From: Amoeboaphelidium occidentale
Lineage: Eukaryota > Aphelidiomycota > Aphelidea
Assembly (NCBI GenBank): GCA_023515795.1
Contig: JALGPX010000085.1
Location: forward strand, 1 to 50,276
Length of the DNA: 50,276 nucleotides
Direction of reading: 5' to 3'
This document shows positions 9,983 through 20,405 of this stretch, piece by piece; positions within the stretch are counted from its first letter, which is position 1; every line of letters begins with the position of its first letter. The notes under the pieces are model-generated. The model worked only from the letters and a program-made list of their open reading frames with translations, searched no databases and was not told the DNA's origin. Made by a program: the position numbers and the translations under genes.

Positions 9983-11792
9983 ATGCTGCATAACGTTGAC
10001 AAGACAAGTCTCGAAAGAGCCGAACTTGAAACCACTGACAAGATGTCCAGGATCAAGATCAATAAAAACATGGCTGAACTTCTAAAATCTCAGCAACGAG
10101 ACTCTGGGTTCATTGAAGATGTTCCAGATAAAGTTCCAGCAGTCGTTGATAGAGATGAAGTTACGGTTATTGATGATCACGAAGATTACGAAGAAGATGA
10201 AGTGTCAAGCGAAGAAGGTGCTGATCAGGTTGCAACTGTATTCACAAAAGGAGCTCCGCTTCTTGTATCTCCAGCAACTAAAAGACGGGTGCATGTAACA
10301 AACTATTACTTTCTTGATTACTACTACGATCTATTATCATACTTGCACCATAGGAAGTTAAGAGTTCAGGAGTTCAAAGATAGAATTGCTCATAATCATG
10401 TAATGTCAAGCATTTGTCGATTGCTAACTATTATAGATGGCCGCAGCTGAAAGATCAGCTAAGATCAAAGAGTTCCGTAGTCAAGAGACTGCATTGTTGA
10501 GGTTACGTAGAACGCGTACAAAAGTAGGTCAATTCAGTGTGCTTGCACAAATAGGCCAAGGTGGTTACGGCGAAGTCTTTCTGGCAAAGAAAAAGGATAC
10601 AAATGAAATCTGTGCATTGAAGAAAATGTCAAAGAAGGTTCTGCATAAGATGGGAGAAGTTGAACATATCTTGACTGAGCGAGATGTTTTGGTTCAAACA
10701 AGCTCCGCGTGGCTAGTCAAGCTGCTATACGCCTTTCAAGATCTTGATAATGTATACTTAGCGATGGAATACGTACCTGGAGGCGATGTAAGAACATTGT
10801 TAAATAACAGTGGTATTCTACGTGAGAAAGATGCCAAATTCTACATGGCAGAGATGCTTACAGCTGTTGGACATTTACATGAGTTGGGTTACATTCATCG
10901 TGATTTGAAACCAGAGAATTTCCTAATTGACCAAACTGGCCACATAAAACTGATAGATTTTGGGCTATCGAAAGGCCGTATAAGTGAGAAGAGATTTGAG
11001 TCGTTACGTATGAAGTTGGCTGGGTTACGAGATTCAACTGCAACTCATTACAGTACTATTGAGAGAAGGAAGCTTTACAATTCTTACAAGAATAATTCTA
11101 CAAGAGCATTCACATTGGTCGGAAGTCCTGATTATATGGCTCCTGAAGTTATACTTTGTTCCACAAATCCAGGAAGAAACGAAGTATATGCATCTGGTTA
11201 TGATTATCTTGTTGATTATTGGGCTTTAGGCTGCATTTTATTTGAATTCTTGGCAGGATATCCACCATTTACTGGTCCAACAAACGAAGAAGTTTGGATT
11301 AATGTTTATCACTGGCAAGAAGTCTTGGAGAGACCAAACTATACTGGAAGCGATGCTGAATTTAACATGACTGATGACGCTTGGAGCCTTATCAGTTCTC
11401 TTATCACTCATCGCCACAAACGTCCTAAAAATCTCTCTGAGGTGCAGATTCATTCTTGGTTCCGTTCGTTGAATGATGAGATACAAATGGCAATGTCGTC
11501 TATGCAACCAAGAATGGCAGCAGAAAAGATCTTATGGGGCAGCATGCGCGATATTCCCCAGAAGTTATTGAAACCACCGTTCATTCCAAAACTTAACGGC
11601 GAAGGAGATACCAGACACTTTGATGACTTTACAAGCCCTGAAGCAATCAAGATGTACACAGAGGTTCTAGATAAGAAAAAGAAGTTGGACGAAGAAGCAG
11701 AATCCGTTACTACTAATCGCCGTGACACAAGAGCGCTATTTACAGGTTTCACGTTTAAACACAAGGGACTCGTTAGATTCCAAAGACAATGA
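9983..11792 (+). CDS. DBF2: NDR/LATS-class AGC kinase, DBF2/SID2 type
   Basis: Two exons, 9983-10399 and 10437-11792, with a 37-bp intron carrying a GCTAAC branch point, giving 590 residues. An acidic N-terminus precedes the MOB-binding region (YYFLDYYYDLLSYLHHRK). The kinase has a glycine loop GQGGYGEVF (~180-188), Lys ~201, HRDLKPEN (293-300) and DFG (313-315). A basic insert of ~50 residues typical of NDR kinases follows, then the activation segment TLVGSPDYMAPE. The hydrophobic motif FTGFTFKH (574-581) with phospho-site T578 is the DBF2/SID2 form. Such kinases with MOB1 drive mitotic exit and septation. The ATG at 9983 is the first in frame; 10041 is an alternative start. Confidence 0.9.
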
Positions 11793-11876
11793 AGCTCAAT
11801 TTTGAAATAGATTGCTTTCTACAAGCTGATCTTTTGCACGCTAATATCACTGCGATAATTCTCTTTTGTTCACAGC

Positions 11877-12941
11877 ATGACTTTTGAAACGCTATCAAAG
11901 TTCTCACCACAGCACGAAGATTTGGTGCACGACTTAGCTTTCGACTTTTATGGCTCACGATTAGCGACATGTTCATCGGACCAAAGAATTAAAGTGTTCG
12001 ATTTAATAGAAAATGAAAAGGGACAGGTAGAATGGTCTTTAAATGATAGCTGGAAGGTTAGATTTCTACTTGATTCAATTTACTCAAACTTAGGCCCACG
12101 ATGCTGCTGTTTTAAGAGTGTGCTGGAGCCATCCGGAGTACGGACAAATCATTGCTTCATGTTCGTTTGATAAATCTGTGCGTGTATTTGAGGAACAGGA
12201 TTCTGAACAGAAGCAAAGCGAAAAGCGTTGGTCTGAGAAGGCTCGACTGGTCGATAGCAGAGGAACGGTTCAGGGCATCGAATTTGGCCCACATCATTTG
12301 GGACTGAAACTTGCGACGATTTCCGTTGATGGGAATTTAAGAATCTACGAAGCAATCGACGTGATAAATGTTGCGCACTGGACTCTGATTGATGATATCG
12401 AAGTATCCCAGCCAACGAAGGAAAAGGATGAGGAATTCTGCTTAAGTTGGTGTAAATCGCGGTTTCAACCTCCGTCTATTGTAATTGGTTGTGGTTCAGA
12501 GAATGTTGCGAAAATATACAGATTTGATGATTCTACACGTAAATGGGCTGTAACAAATGTTCTTAGTGGGCATGGTGATTTAATTCATGACATCAAATGG
12601 GCTCCATCTATTGGAAGGTAACTGAATGATACCGGAACTGTATGTTTGTTAACTTTGCCTGTAGAAGCTTTCATTGGATCGCTACCGGAAGCAAAGATAA
12701 GAAGGTCAGAATATATCAGATTTCAATAACAACAAGTCCTACAGGAGAAGATCCTAAAGTTATATTTGAGAAGGAAGATCATGATGCTGAAGTATGGCGT
12801 GTTGAATGGAATTTGACTGGAACAATGTTGGCGTCCTCTGGTGATGATGGGAAAACACTTTTATGGAAGTTAAATGCACAATCCCATTTTGAGAAACTCA
12901 CTGCTTTCACATCGGATGTGTTTAATTCGAGTAAAAATTGA
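11877..12941 (+). CDS. SEH1: Nucleoporin SEH1 (WD40)
   Basis: Three exons, 11877-12056, 12094-12617 and 12665-12941, with introns of 37 and 47 bp, giving 326 residues, close to the usual ~350. The spliced junction reads [19 protein letters not shown], matching SEH1 at the second WD repeat; [12 protein letters not shown] and [12 protein letters not shown] follow. SEH1 is a seven-blade propeller shared by the Y-complex of the nuclear pore and the SEACAT/GATOR2 complex of TORC1 control. It follows DBF2 in tandem by 84 bp. Its stop is only 28 bp from the stop of the convergent small gene. Confidence 0.93.
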
Positions 12942-12969
12942 TTTTATTATCTTCTGGTTACCTTTTGAA

Positions 12970-13313
12970 TCAGCTGGCTTGTCTTCCAGAGATCATATCC
13001 AATAACTGCTGTGGTACTTTCACAAACGTACCAAAAATTCCAACGAAATAAGAGTCAATCTCCTCCAAAGAGTACAAGGAAAAGAAAACAAAGTTCCTGC
13101 GCTCATGTACTATTGCCGAAACCCTTGCGACGATATTGCGATCAATCCATCCTGATCCTGATCTATTCCAGTAAGAACACTTTTAGACAGATCCAAAATA
13201 ACTCACCGTTTCATTTCTGTCTGAATGAACTTCTGAAATGATCTTTCATCGGGATTAGAAGCAGCTGCTACAGCCCCAACCAGTAAAAGAGCGATAAGAC
13301 TCCTGTTTGACAT
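12970..13313 (-). CDS. Small signal-peptide/anchor protein, DUF4359-like
   Basis: A two-exon gene (13313-13207 and 13162-12970) with a 44-bp GT-AG intron, giving 99 residues. The N-terminus MSNRSLIALLLVGAVAAAS is a signal peptide or single anchor. The rest has a helix (FQKFIQTEMK), a segment NIVARVSAIVHERRNFVFFSLYS, and an ending with YFVGIFGTFVKVP. The pattern 'R.NF..FSLY...YFvGifGtFv' recalls bacterial DUF4359; I am not certain of this. A minus-strand AATAAA at 12948-12943 lies 21 nt after the stop. It starts 36 bp after the RRP36 stop on the same strand. Function unknown; secretory pathway or mitochondrial intermembrane placement is inference. Confidence 0.7.
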
Positions 13314-13349
13314 TCCACGAAAGACAAGATAAGGAATCTATTGAGCATT

Positions 13350-14087
13350 TCACCTTCGCTCCACTCTGAACGGTAATTTCTTCTTTTCCTTCTTTTCCGT
13401 GCGTTTTCTTTTGCGTGCCATGAGTTTATCAACGGTACCGCTCTCTTTAGCCTTCTCGTAAACCTTTTCAAGCTCCATGCGCTTGAAATCGGACTTCTTT
13501 GGAAAGTACGGACGTTTACCATCCTTAACTTTCTCCTGTTCTTCTTTCTTCCACTGTCGCTTAACTTCTTCCGACTGTTTCTTTCTGCTTTCCTGTATGC
13601 GCTTCTGCTTCAATCGATCATACTCCTGCCTTAACGCTGCAATCTTCTCTGGATTCTTTGACCTCTCAATTTGCTTCTTTAGATCCTTCATTTCCTTATC
13701 TTTATAATCATCAATAAAAGAATACGCCTTCTCGTACATGTCCTTATGGAATGTGCCACACATTGGATCAAATCTTGGATCAACACGCTTCTCTTTATGT
13801 GGCAGTTCCACAACGATGCGCTTTCTGCTAACGGCTTTCTTTGATGATATTTCCTGTGGTCTGTTCTTATTCTCTCTTTTGAACGAATTCGCATCCCTTT
13901 GCTGTCGTTCTACGTGTTTTCTATCGTTTGTCTCAGGGATAGTTTTCTGCTTTTTAGTCGCGTTGTTGAACTGTAGCCGTTCCTCAAATGTTAGCTCGCT
14001 TAAATCGCGTTCTTCGTCGCTGTGTTCTTCTGCTGAAAATGCAGCTGCTCCATCAGAGTCGTAATTATCACTGGCTGAGCTTGACAT
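13350..14087 (-). CDS. RRP36: rRNA processing protein 36 (RRP36)
   Basis: 245 residues from MSSSASDNYDSD; an upstream in-frame ATG at 14129 would add 14 residues. An acidic N-terminus is followed by the RRP36 block RVDPRFDPMCGTF, a long basic coiled coil, the GKRPYFPKKSDFKRMELE motif, and a Lys/Arg-rich tail ending KKKLPFRVERR. RRP36 is a nucleolar component of the 90S pre-ribosome needed for early 18S rRNA cleavages. It lies in a minus-strand tandem run, with the RIB1 stop 53 bp upstream (11 bp if the first ATG is used) and the small protein's ATG 36 bp downstream. Confidence 0.88.
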   Translation of the reverse strand: MSSSASDNYDSDGAAAFSAEEHSDEERDLSELTFEERLQFNNATKKQKTIPETNDRKHVERQQRDANSFKRENKNRPQEISSKKAVSRKRIVVELPHKEKRVDPRFDPMCGTFHKDMYEKAYSFIDDYKDKEMKDLKKQIERSKNPEKIAALRQEYDRLKQKRIQESRKKQSEEVKRQWKKEEQEKVKDGKRPYFPKKSDFKRMELEKVYEKAKESGTVDKLMARKRKRTEKKEKKKLPFRVERR

Positions 14088-14140
14088 GCAAAAATCAAAG
14101 AGCAGTTTCCTCAATGAAAAGATCCGCATTGTGCTCTATT

Positions 14141-15069
14141 TTACGGTCTTATGGATGAAATTAAATGACGCATTTTCTTAACTTTTGTGTGCAGATAAGT
14201 CTCTAATTCATGTGAGACGCTCTTGTTCAGGTCACTGCCACTCGCTGAACTTGACAGATCGCTAGCTTTTAAATGAGAAACAGGAATACGCTCTGTAACT
14301 ATAACACCGTAAGATTCCAACTGTGAAATTTTGTCAGGGTTATTCGTCAGGAGTCTCACATGCCTTTAAAAGTTAATTGAGACTTTGGCAACCAAGAGAC
14401 TTACTCAATGCTCAAATCATTCAGAATCATTGCAGCAACTTCATAGTCGCGAGCATCAGGAGGATGTCCCAGTTCCTGATTAGCTTCGTATGTATCATAT
14501 CCAATATCCTGTAAATTGTATGCTTTAAGCTTATCTTCTAAGCCTATGCCTCTGCCCTCCTGTTGCAAGTAGAGAATTATGCCAAAACCTTCTTCAATGA
14601 TACTCAACATTGCGTTCTCCAGTTGGGTACCACAATCGCAGCGTAAAGAATGCAGAGTCTCACCAGTGAAACATGCCGAATGTATTCGTGTTAGCGGTGC
14701 CTGAGAAGGAATATGATATTTCGCATCTGATGACAAAGAAGCACCTCTAACCGTTCGCCCGTGCTCAGTGTCGTCCTGCTGCGTATGCTCCAGAGAAGAT
14801 GAGTAAAGAGGTTTGTTGTAGACAAGAGCCAAATGTTGTTCAGGTTTCCTGTCTGCTGTGCTGCTGCGGTAAAAGTCGTAGAGGTACACATAAAGTTGGA
14901 AATTGTCTGTACCATCCGCCGTGCTCATTATAGAAGGTGGACCAAATGGTATTCGTGCTTTAACTTTACATTTTAAAGATTTATCATTCCCTGTTGAGTC
15001 GGTATTGGGGGTGCTGCTCTCTTTGCTGTTGCTATGAAATTCCTTCTGAAGCATTTGCGGTGATCTCAT
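14141..15069 (-). CDS. RIB1: GTP cyclohydrolase II (riboflavin synthesis)
   Basis: Two exons, 15069-14405 and 14363-14141, with a 41-bp intron, giving 295 residues. The zinc-site block [19 protein letters not shown] and the catalytic stretch [19 protein letters not shown], then [10 protein letters not shown], are typical. After splicing, [12 protein letters not shown] completes the family signature. The enzyme opens GTP to 2,5-diamino-6-ribosylamino-pyrimidinone phosphate, formate and pyrophosphate, the first step of riboflavin synthesis. The N-terminal ~45 residues are Ser/Thr-rich and unconserved. It is divergent from the dCTP deaminase gene (170 bp). Confidence 0.95.
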
Positions 15070-15239
15070 CAGCGAAAAACATCAGGCTGATGTAATACTT
15101 GAAGGACCGGAATTTTAGTTTTACGATACTTCAATATAAATAAGGCACGATCTATAGACCTCTTTAAATGATATCACCAGAGGCATGTGATATCTTGAGC
15201 TGTTGCAAACTTCTAGACTCAATTTCCCATAACTGATCA

Positions 15240-15795
15240 ATGAGTGTTTTGACAAGAGCTGAAATACTTAAAGCTATTGAGAAGAATGAGATCACCATTA
15301 CTCCATTTGATCCTGCTGCTGTTGGTCCTGCATCAGTTGATCTATCCCTATCCAATGAATTCAGACGGTTTCAACCTTCAGACAAGGTGATCAGAGTTAC
15401 AAATGATATCGATTTTAAAGATCACACTACAAAAGTTGTACTCAAGGAAGGAGAGGAGTTTCTGTTGAAGCCTGGGGAGTTGGTACTTGGCATAACACGG
15501 GAGCAGATTGGTTTGAGTTCACAGATTTGTGGACTGTTGGAGGGCAGAAGTCGATTTGCTCGTATGGGTGTTTATGTTCATGTTAGTTGCTGCTTTATGA
15601 ATCCAGGAATTGATAACAGGCAAGTGCTGGAGATTTATAATTGTAGTCAGGTAAGACAATGATGGAGTTAATAAGTTTCTAACTGAGTAGCAAGTGCTAA
15701 GTCTCGTTCCTGGTACCAAGATTTGTCAATTCATCTTTATGAGAACCATCGGGGAAGCAACATATCAAGGAAAATTCAATGGCCAAGAGCTGTAA
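15240..15795 (+). CDS. dcd: dCTP deaminase-like protein (DCD/dUTPase fold)
   Basis: Two exons, 15240-15650 and 15691-15795, with a 40-bp intron carrying CTAAC, giving 171 residues. The DCD pattern is present: GPASVDLSLSNEFRRF near the N-terminus, LKPGELVLGITREQ, EGRSRFARMGVYVHVS, then NPGIDNRQVLEIYN with the expected catalytic Glu, and LVPGTKICQFIF. dCTP deaminases turn dCTP into dUTP (some also to dUMP), feeding dTMP synthesis. Most eukaryotes instead use dCMP deaminase plus dUTPase. The codon style and intron match the neighbours, so it is settled in this genome. It could also be a dUTPase-like member with changed activity. Confidence 0.85.
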
Positions 15796-16025
15796 TTTAC
15801 GCGAACAAAGCCATCAAAAACGTCTGAGCGAGCTTTGTGTCTTGATATCCAGCCGATTTTGAACCCAATAGAAAACTGTTGCAGCCAAAGAAATGGTGTC
15901 TTTTCATGCTTTTACAAAACCACGACTGTGAAATGTCTAACCATCGCTGAAAATCGACTGGTCTCGAGCTTTAAAGAGAAATTATCGTTTCAGCTGGAGA
16001 ATTCATCAAGCTTGTTGTTTTGATC

Positions 16026-17211
16026 ATGTCTGATACTGCACAGTTTGTTACAAATACTAAAGAGAAGCTATCAAGGATCGTTACAAAGACTCCTTTAACA
16101 GAAAAGCTCTTGTCTAAACCACCGGTGAACTTTGTTAAAGATGTGATCATTGAGATCATGGAAAAGACCAATTTTGGCATGGGCTTATTTAGTGAGGAGG
16201 AGCGAAGGCAAAAACTTACTGAGAAGGACCAGAAATTAGCTTTCCTTCAAAAGATCATAAATTTTGTGCGTATGTTCTAAAGCAAAATATAATGTTGTTT
16301 TGATGTAGAGGAACAATCTGGAAAACGAGTTACAGCGAAACCATCAAAGATCATCGCTGGTCTGGACCCTGAAGAAACCTGTGCATTTTTGGGTTTGCTT
16401 GCTGAGATATCATCAAGTAAAGTGAAAAGGAATGATGCTGTTCAAGGTTCAACGGAGGTATCACATAAGCATTCACAAAATTTGAAACAATCTCAAAGAC
16501 AGACCAAAGAAATGTCAAAGTCCATTGATAAGATATCAATTACAAAAACGCCTGTATCTGATGTCAGGCTAAAATCTCCAGAGGAACGATCGATTGATAA
16601 GAAGACATCCGTTGACAACTTGAGCTCGCCTTCTCCGACGAAAGTCGCAAAGGTGATCTTTAAGGAAGATCAAACTCCTACACGTCTTGCAACATCTGCC
16701 AAGAAAATATCAGATAATTCAACTTCCATAGCGAACGATCAAGTTGCATTAAAGTCACCTCAAGTGATCGATGTTGATGATTATGTTTTGATCAAATCAC
16801 CAGAGATTGTGTCGCCCACACCACAGACTAACACTCATGATAAAGAGGTAAGCTTCCATGGATCTCTTTAAAAGTTTGTAGGCATCAGAATTGAAGGCTG
16901 CATTACACAAAATGAATTCGATACTCGCACCTGTGACAAAAGTTCTTGATTATCTTCAAGCAGATTTCGAAGCGATGGACAAAGAGCTTGATCATTGGGT
17001 GCTGGAAGAACAAAAATACAAACCAGAATTGATTAAAGTAAAGGAAGAAACAAGAAAGCATTTGGAATCATATTCTACACAATTTGAAACTCTGGAGCAA
17101 GTCTTACAAGAACAGAAAAGAAAAATTGAAATGAAGAAGGCTGTAATAGCAGAAAACGATTCCAAAATACGCGAACTGCTTTCGAAAATTCTAGAAATAC
17201 CGACACAATAA
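16026..17211 (+). CDS. IFT54: Intraflagellar transport protein 54 (TRAF3IP1/MIP-T3)
   Basis: Three exons, 16026-16269, 16309-16847 and 16882-17211, with introns of 39 and 34 bp, giving 370 residues. The N-terminal CH-like domain is clear: KPPVNFVKDVIIEIMEKT, GMGLFSEEE, KLAFLQKIINFV, AKPSKIIAGLDPEET. A Ser/Lys-rich middle and a C-terminal coiled coil (ALHKMNSILAPVTKVLDYLQ onward) complete the IFT54 layout. IFT54 is an IFT-B peripheral subunit that binds tubulin, IFT20 and motors. Its presence means the organism makes a flagellum. AATAAA at 17207 overlaps the stop, and the convergent RVS167 stop is 12 bp away. The 230-bp upstream spacer shows no other gene. Confidence 0.9.
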
Positions 17212-17223
17212 AATCGTTTTTAA

Positions 17224-18727
17224 TTATTCCAATTTGACATAATTTCCAGGGAAAACACCTTCTCTTCCGTTTAATCTTCCACGCCACCATGCATTTACAT
17301 CATTTGTCTTGTCAATTATTTCAATAACATCTCCTTTCGTAAATCCTAAATCTCCATCTTGTACAGCTTCAAAATCATACAACGCAACAGCAGTAACTCT
17401 TCCAGGAGCAGCAGCAGTTCTGTAAGGTGGCGGAGGCAAACCCGGTGCAGTACCGGATGAATTGAAAGAAGAACCAGTGTTGGCAAGGAAAGTAGGCTTT
17501 GGCTTAACTGCAGGAGGTGGCGCCTTTCTTGGTCCGCCTACTCCAGCTGATGCTACAGGCAATACAGCTACACCGCCTTCTGGTCTGTTCCATGAAGAGG
17601 ATGATCCATTAACAGGAACAGATGATGACCTAGAAGCAGCAGCATTGGGAGCTGCATACTGAGATGTGCTTGATCTTGGAGCAGTTGCAGTGTTTGGTGC
17701 CATCGCTGGTGGTTTTGCATACGATGGTTTGTTATCATCCAGTTTCGGATACTTGATATCAGAATCGAATTCTTCTGCATCGCTCATTTCAACATCAGAA
17801 GGATTATGAGACGCAGATGAAGCGTATCCTTTGCGTGAAAGTATTTTGATAGACTGAATAAGAACAACAGCTTCACTGCGTCTCATTGAAGAATCACCTG
17901 CACCAATTAGTGCTTCTCCACTATGCAAATTATTCCATACACCATAAAAGAATTCATCCTGGAAGAACACCAAAGATTCAAGCAAACTATCAACAAATCC
18001 AAGACGCAATTGAATGTAAATAGGAAGTTCTCTCTTTAGCAAGCCATTAACTTTGTCAAACTCACCAAATGCTTCGTCCAAAGCAGCTTCAGCTTTCATT
18101 GTCTTGCGTTCATCTTCTCTGTGACCAGAAGATGACTTTTCTTTAACTTTCTTCAAAGATTCCTTGTTGCGATCATAGTCAATCTTCTTGTGATCCCTCT
18201 TTACAACCAACTTTGCTATTTTCTTATGCAACGACAAATAATCCTGTGTAGGCTGAATGATCCTCCTTTCTATAACAACATCAAGCAAAGGCAAAACCTG
18301 TTCCGAAGCTTCCTTGGTGATGCGCTGAAACTGCTGCGCGCGCAACAAGGACTTTTCCGGAGTATTTGGTCGATTCTTCTTTGTAGGAGAGTACAGCATC
18401 CCCTCAGAGCCAGACAAGTTATCACCTGAAGGAAACTTCCCAGTTATCGGCTCATAAACTTCCAGCAGAGTTTTAGCGAAAGATTCCTGATGTTTGAGCA
18501 TTGCAGCCAAAGCTTCCTTGTACTTCTTGGCACCATCGGACAGTCTGGAAGTTAATTGGTCCAACTCTTTAAGTTGTTCATGCAGGTAATTAAATTCTTC
18601 GTCTTGGGTCTCTACAATTATTAAGGAGTGATGATAAGTGATGAATGATACCTTCAGCGTAACCTGTTTTGGATGATATGATGTGTGGCAGTCTGTTAAC
18701 AGCCTTTTTAAATCCTTTGAAACTCAT
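17224..18727 (-). CDS. RVS167: BAR-SH3 protein, RVS167/amphiphysin type
   Basis: Two exons, 18727-18652 and 18611-17224, with a 40-bp intron, giving 487 residues (yeast Rvs167 is 482). Exon 1 encodes MSFKGFKKAVNRLPHII, the amphipathic N-terminus of this family. Residues ~25-250 form the BAR domain. A Pro/Ser/Ala-rich linker follows, with PPPPYRTAAAP. The last ~60 residues are an SH3 domain (ALYDFEAVQDGDLGF, WWRGRLNGREGVFPGNYV). Such proteins bend membranes and bind actin regulators during endocytic vesicle scission. The gene is divergent from the acyl-CoA synthetase gene (120 bp) and convergent with IFT54. Confidence 0.93.
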
Positions 18728-18847
18728 TTGGGCTACAGAATCTTTTGGCTTTGAAGCTGGGGAATTATTGTCGCTGGTTGAACAACACACAGAAAACTTG
18801 AAGACGATAACGGCGTTGTTGTTTTGGGACCCACACGCACTAAGAGA

Positions 18848-20359
18848 ATGTTCAATCGGATTATTAAAGTCGCGCAAAAGTATTCCGACAGAGCTGCTCT
18901 TAGACAAGGATTAATTGATTTGAATTACTCTCATTTACTTACTGGTTCACGTGTTGTATCGTCTCAGCTTAGAAGGAATGCGATTAGAGATCAAAACGTC
19001 GCTTTCCTCTGTCCGCCTGGTTTAGATTATGTTGCTGGTAATTTAGCGATTTGGAATAATGGGAACTGTATGGTGCCTCTGTATCCGATGCATCCTGTTA
19101 CTGAGTGGGAATATTATCTAACTGATTCTGGGGCAAAGCACGTTCTTGTTCACGACTCGCTGGTGAGCTCATTGAGACCTCTGGCCGAGCGTTTACGCAT
19201 TGATTTAACAGTATTAAAGGCAGCCTATAAAATGGATGCTAAGAACTTTAGCTTGGATGATGTGCATAGTCAACAGTCTGATTCTAACGCGCTGATTATT
19301 TACACGAGCGGTTCAACAGGTCGCCCAAAAGGTGTGGTGCACACTCATGCTACTTTGGACGCCCAGTGTGCTTCAATTACGGAAGCATGGGAAATGTCAG
19401 AGAATGATTTTGTTTTGAATACACTTCCGTTGTTTCATACTCACGGTTTAGTTAATGCTTTGTATGCGCCTCTGTCTGTTGGAAGTCGGGTAGAGTTTAT
19501 GCCATTCGGTGCAGTATCTGTGTGCCAGTGGATAAAGAGAAGAGTGCCTAGTAATAAGATTTTTATGGGTGTTCCAAAGATGTATCAAGCCATTCTTACG
19601 TATGTTAATCAGTGTATTGAGGAAGAGCAGAAGCGAGTGCGTCAAAGCAAAGTTAAAGTCTTTATAAGTGGGAGTAGTCCGCTTTCTAATAATCTGTTTA
19701 CAAGATGGAACCAGACATTCGGTTCGCCTTTATTAGAACGATACGGAATGAGTGAAACAGGAATGATTTGTACAAATCCTTTTAATGGTAAACGAGTTAT
19801 AGGAACAGTTGGACAGCCTTTTCCTGGCGTAGAAGTGAAAATAGTGGATGAAACTACAGGAAATGAAGTTCAAGATGGTCAAGAAGGAGAATTATTGGTA
19901 AAATCAAAGTCGTTATTCAAGGAATATTTGAATCGGCCAGAGGCTACCGCTCAAGCTTTTGATAAAGACGGCTGGTTTAAAACCGGTGATATTGCTGCTA
20001 AAGAAGACCATGATGGTAAAGTTTATTACAAGTTGAGAGGAAGATCCAGTGTTGATATACTGAAAATCAATGGATTCAAAGTGTCTGCAACAGATATTGA
20101 GAATGAACTTAATTGTCATCCAAAGATTGAAAAGTGTACCGTTTTTGGAATTGATAATAAGGATGGTGGAGATACTGCTGTTGCTTTGGTTGTTGCAAAA
20201 GAAGGATCAACTCTTACTGAAGAATCTGTAAGCGAATGGCTTGGAAAATTAGTGGCAAAATACAAGATACCAAAGAAAATTCACATTGTCCATGAAATAC
20301 CTGTTAATGCAATGGGAAAAGTCAACAAGAAGCTACTTCGAAAGAATTACCAACAATAG
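18848..20359 (+). CDS. Acyl-CoA synthetase, ACSF3/malonyl-CoA synthetase-like
   Basis: A single exon of 503 residues from the first ATG (MFNRIIKVAQKYSDRAAL). It is an ANL-superfamily adenylating enzyme: A3 loop YTSGSTGRPKGVVHTHA, TLPLFHTHGLVNAL, ERYGMSETGM, WFKTGDIA, LRGRSSVDILKINGFKVSA, and the catalytic Lys near the end in NAMGKVNKK. The HTHGLVNALY and RSSVDILK forms resemble ACSF3 malonyl-CoA synthetases, which activate malonate (or methylmalonate) for mitochondrial fatty-acid synthesis. The N-terminus is basic and could target mitochondria but is short. Substrate is inferred from similarity only. Confidence 0.85.
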   Translation: MFNRIIKVAQKYSDRAALRQGLIDLNYSHLLTGSRVVSSQLRRNAIRDQNVAFLCPPGLDYVAGNLAIWNNGNCMVPLYPMHPVTEWEYYLTDSGAKHVLVHDSLVSSLRPLAERLRIDLTVLKAAYKMDAKNFSLDDVHSQQSDSNALIIYTSGSTGRPKGVVHTHATLDAQCASITEAWEMSENDFVLNTLPLFHTHGLVNALYAPLSVGSRVEFMPFGAVSVCQWIKRRVPSNKIFMGVPKMYQAILTYVNQCIEEEQKRVRQSKVKVFISGSSPLSNNLFTRWNQTFGSPLLERYGMSETGMICTNPFNGKRVIGTVGQPFPGVEVKIVDETTGNEVQDGQEGELLVKSKSLFKEYLNRPEATAQAFDKDGWFKTGDIAAKEDHDGKVYYKLRGRSSVDILKINGFKVSATDIENELNCHPKIEKCTVFGIDNKDGGDTAVALVVAKEGSTLTEESVSEWLGKLVAKYKIPKKIHIVHEIPVNAMGKVNKKLLRKNYQQ

Positions 20360-20405
20360 AAATAAATTATCGAAATTTCGTCTATTATTAATTTTTTGAA
20401 GAGCT

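Noticed and set aside
12057-12170. SEH1 frame continuing past 12056 to an early stop
   Set aside because: Splicing a 37-bp GT-AG intron restores the conserved WKAHDAAVL junction of SEH1.
13011-13241. Plus-strand open frame between SEH1 and RRP36
   Set aside because: It lacks family features and is antisense to the two-exon small-protein gene, which has proper splice sites and a poly(A) signal.
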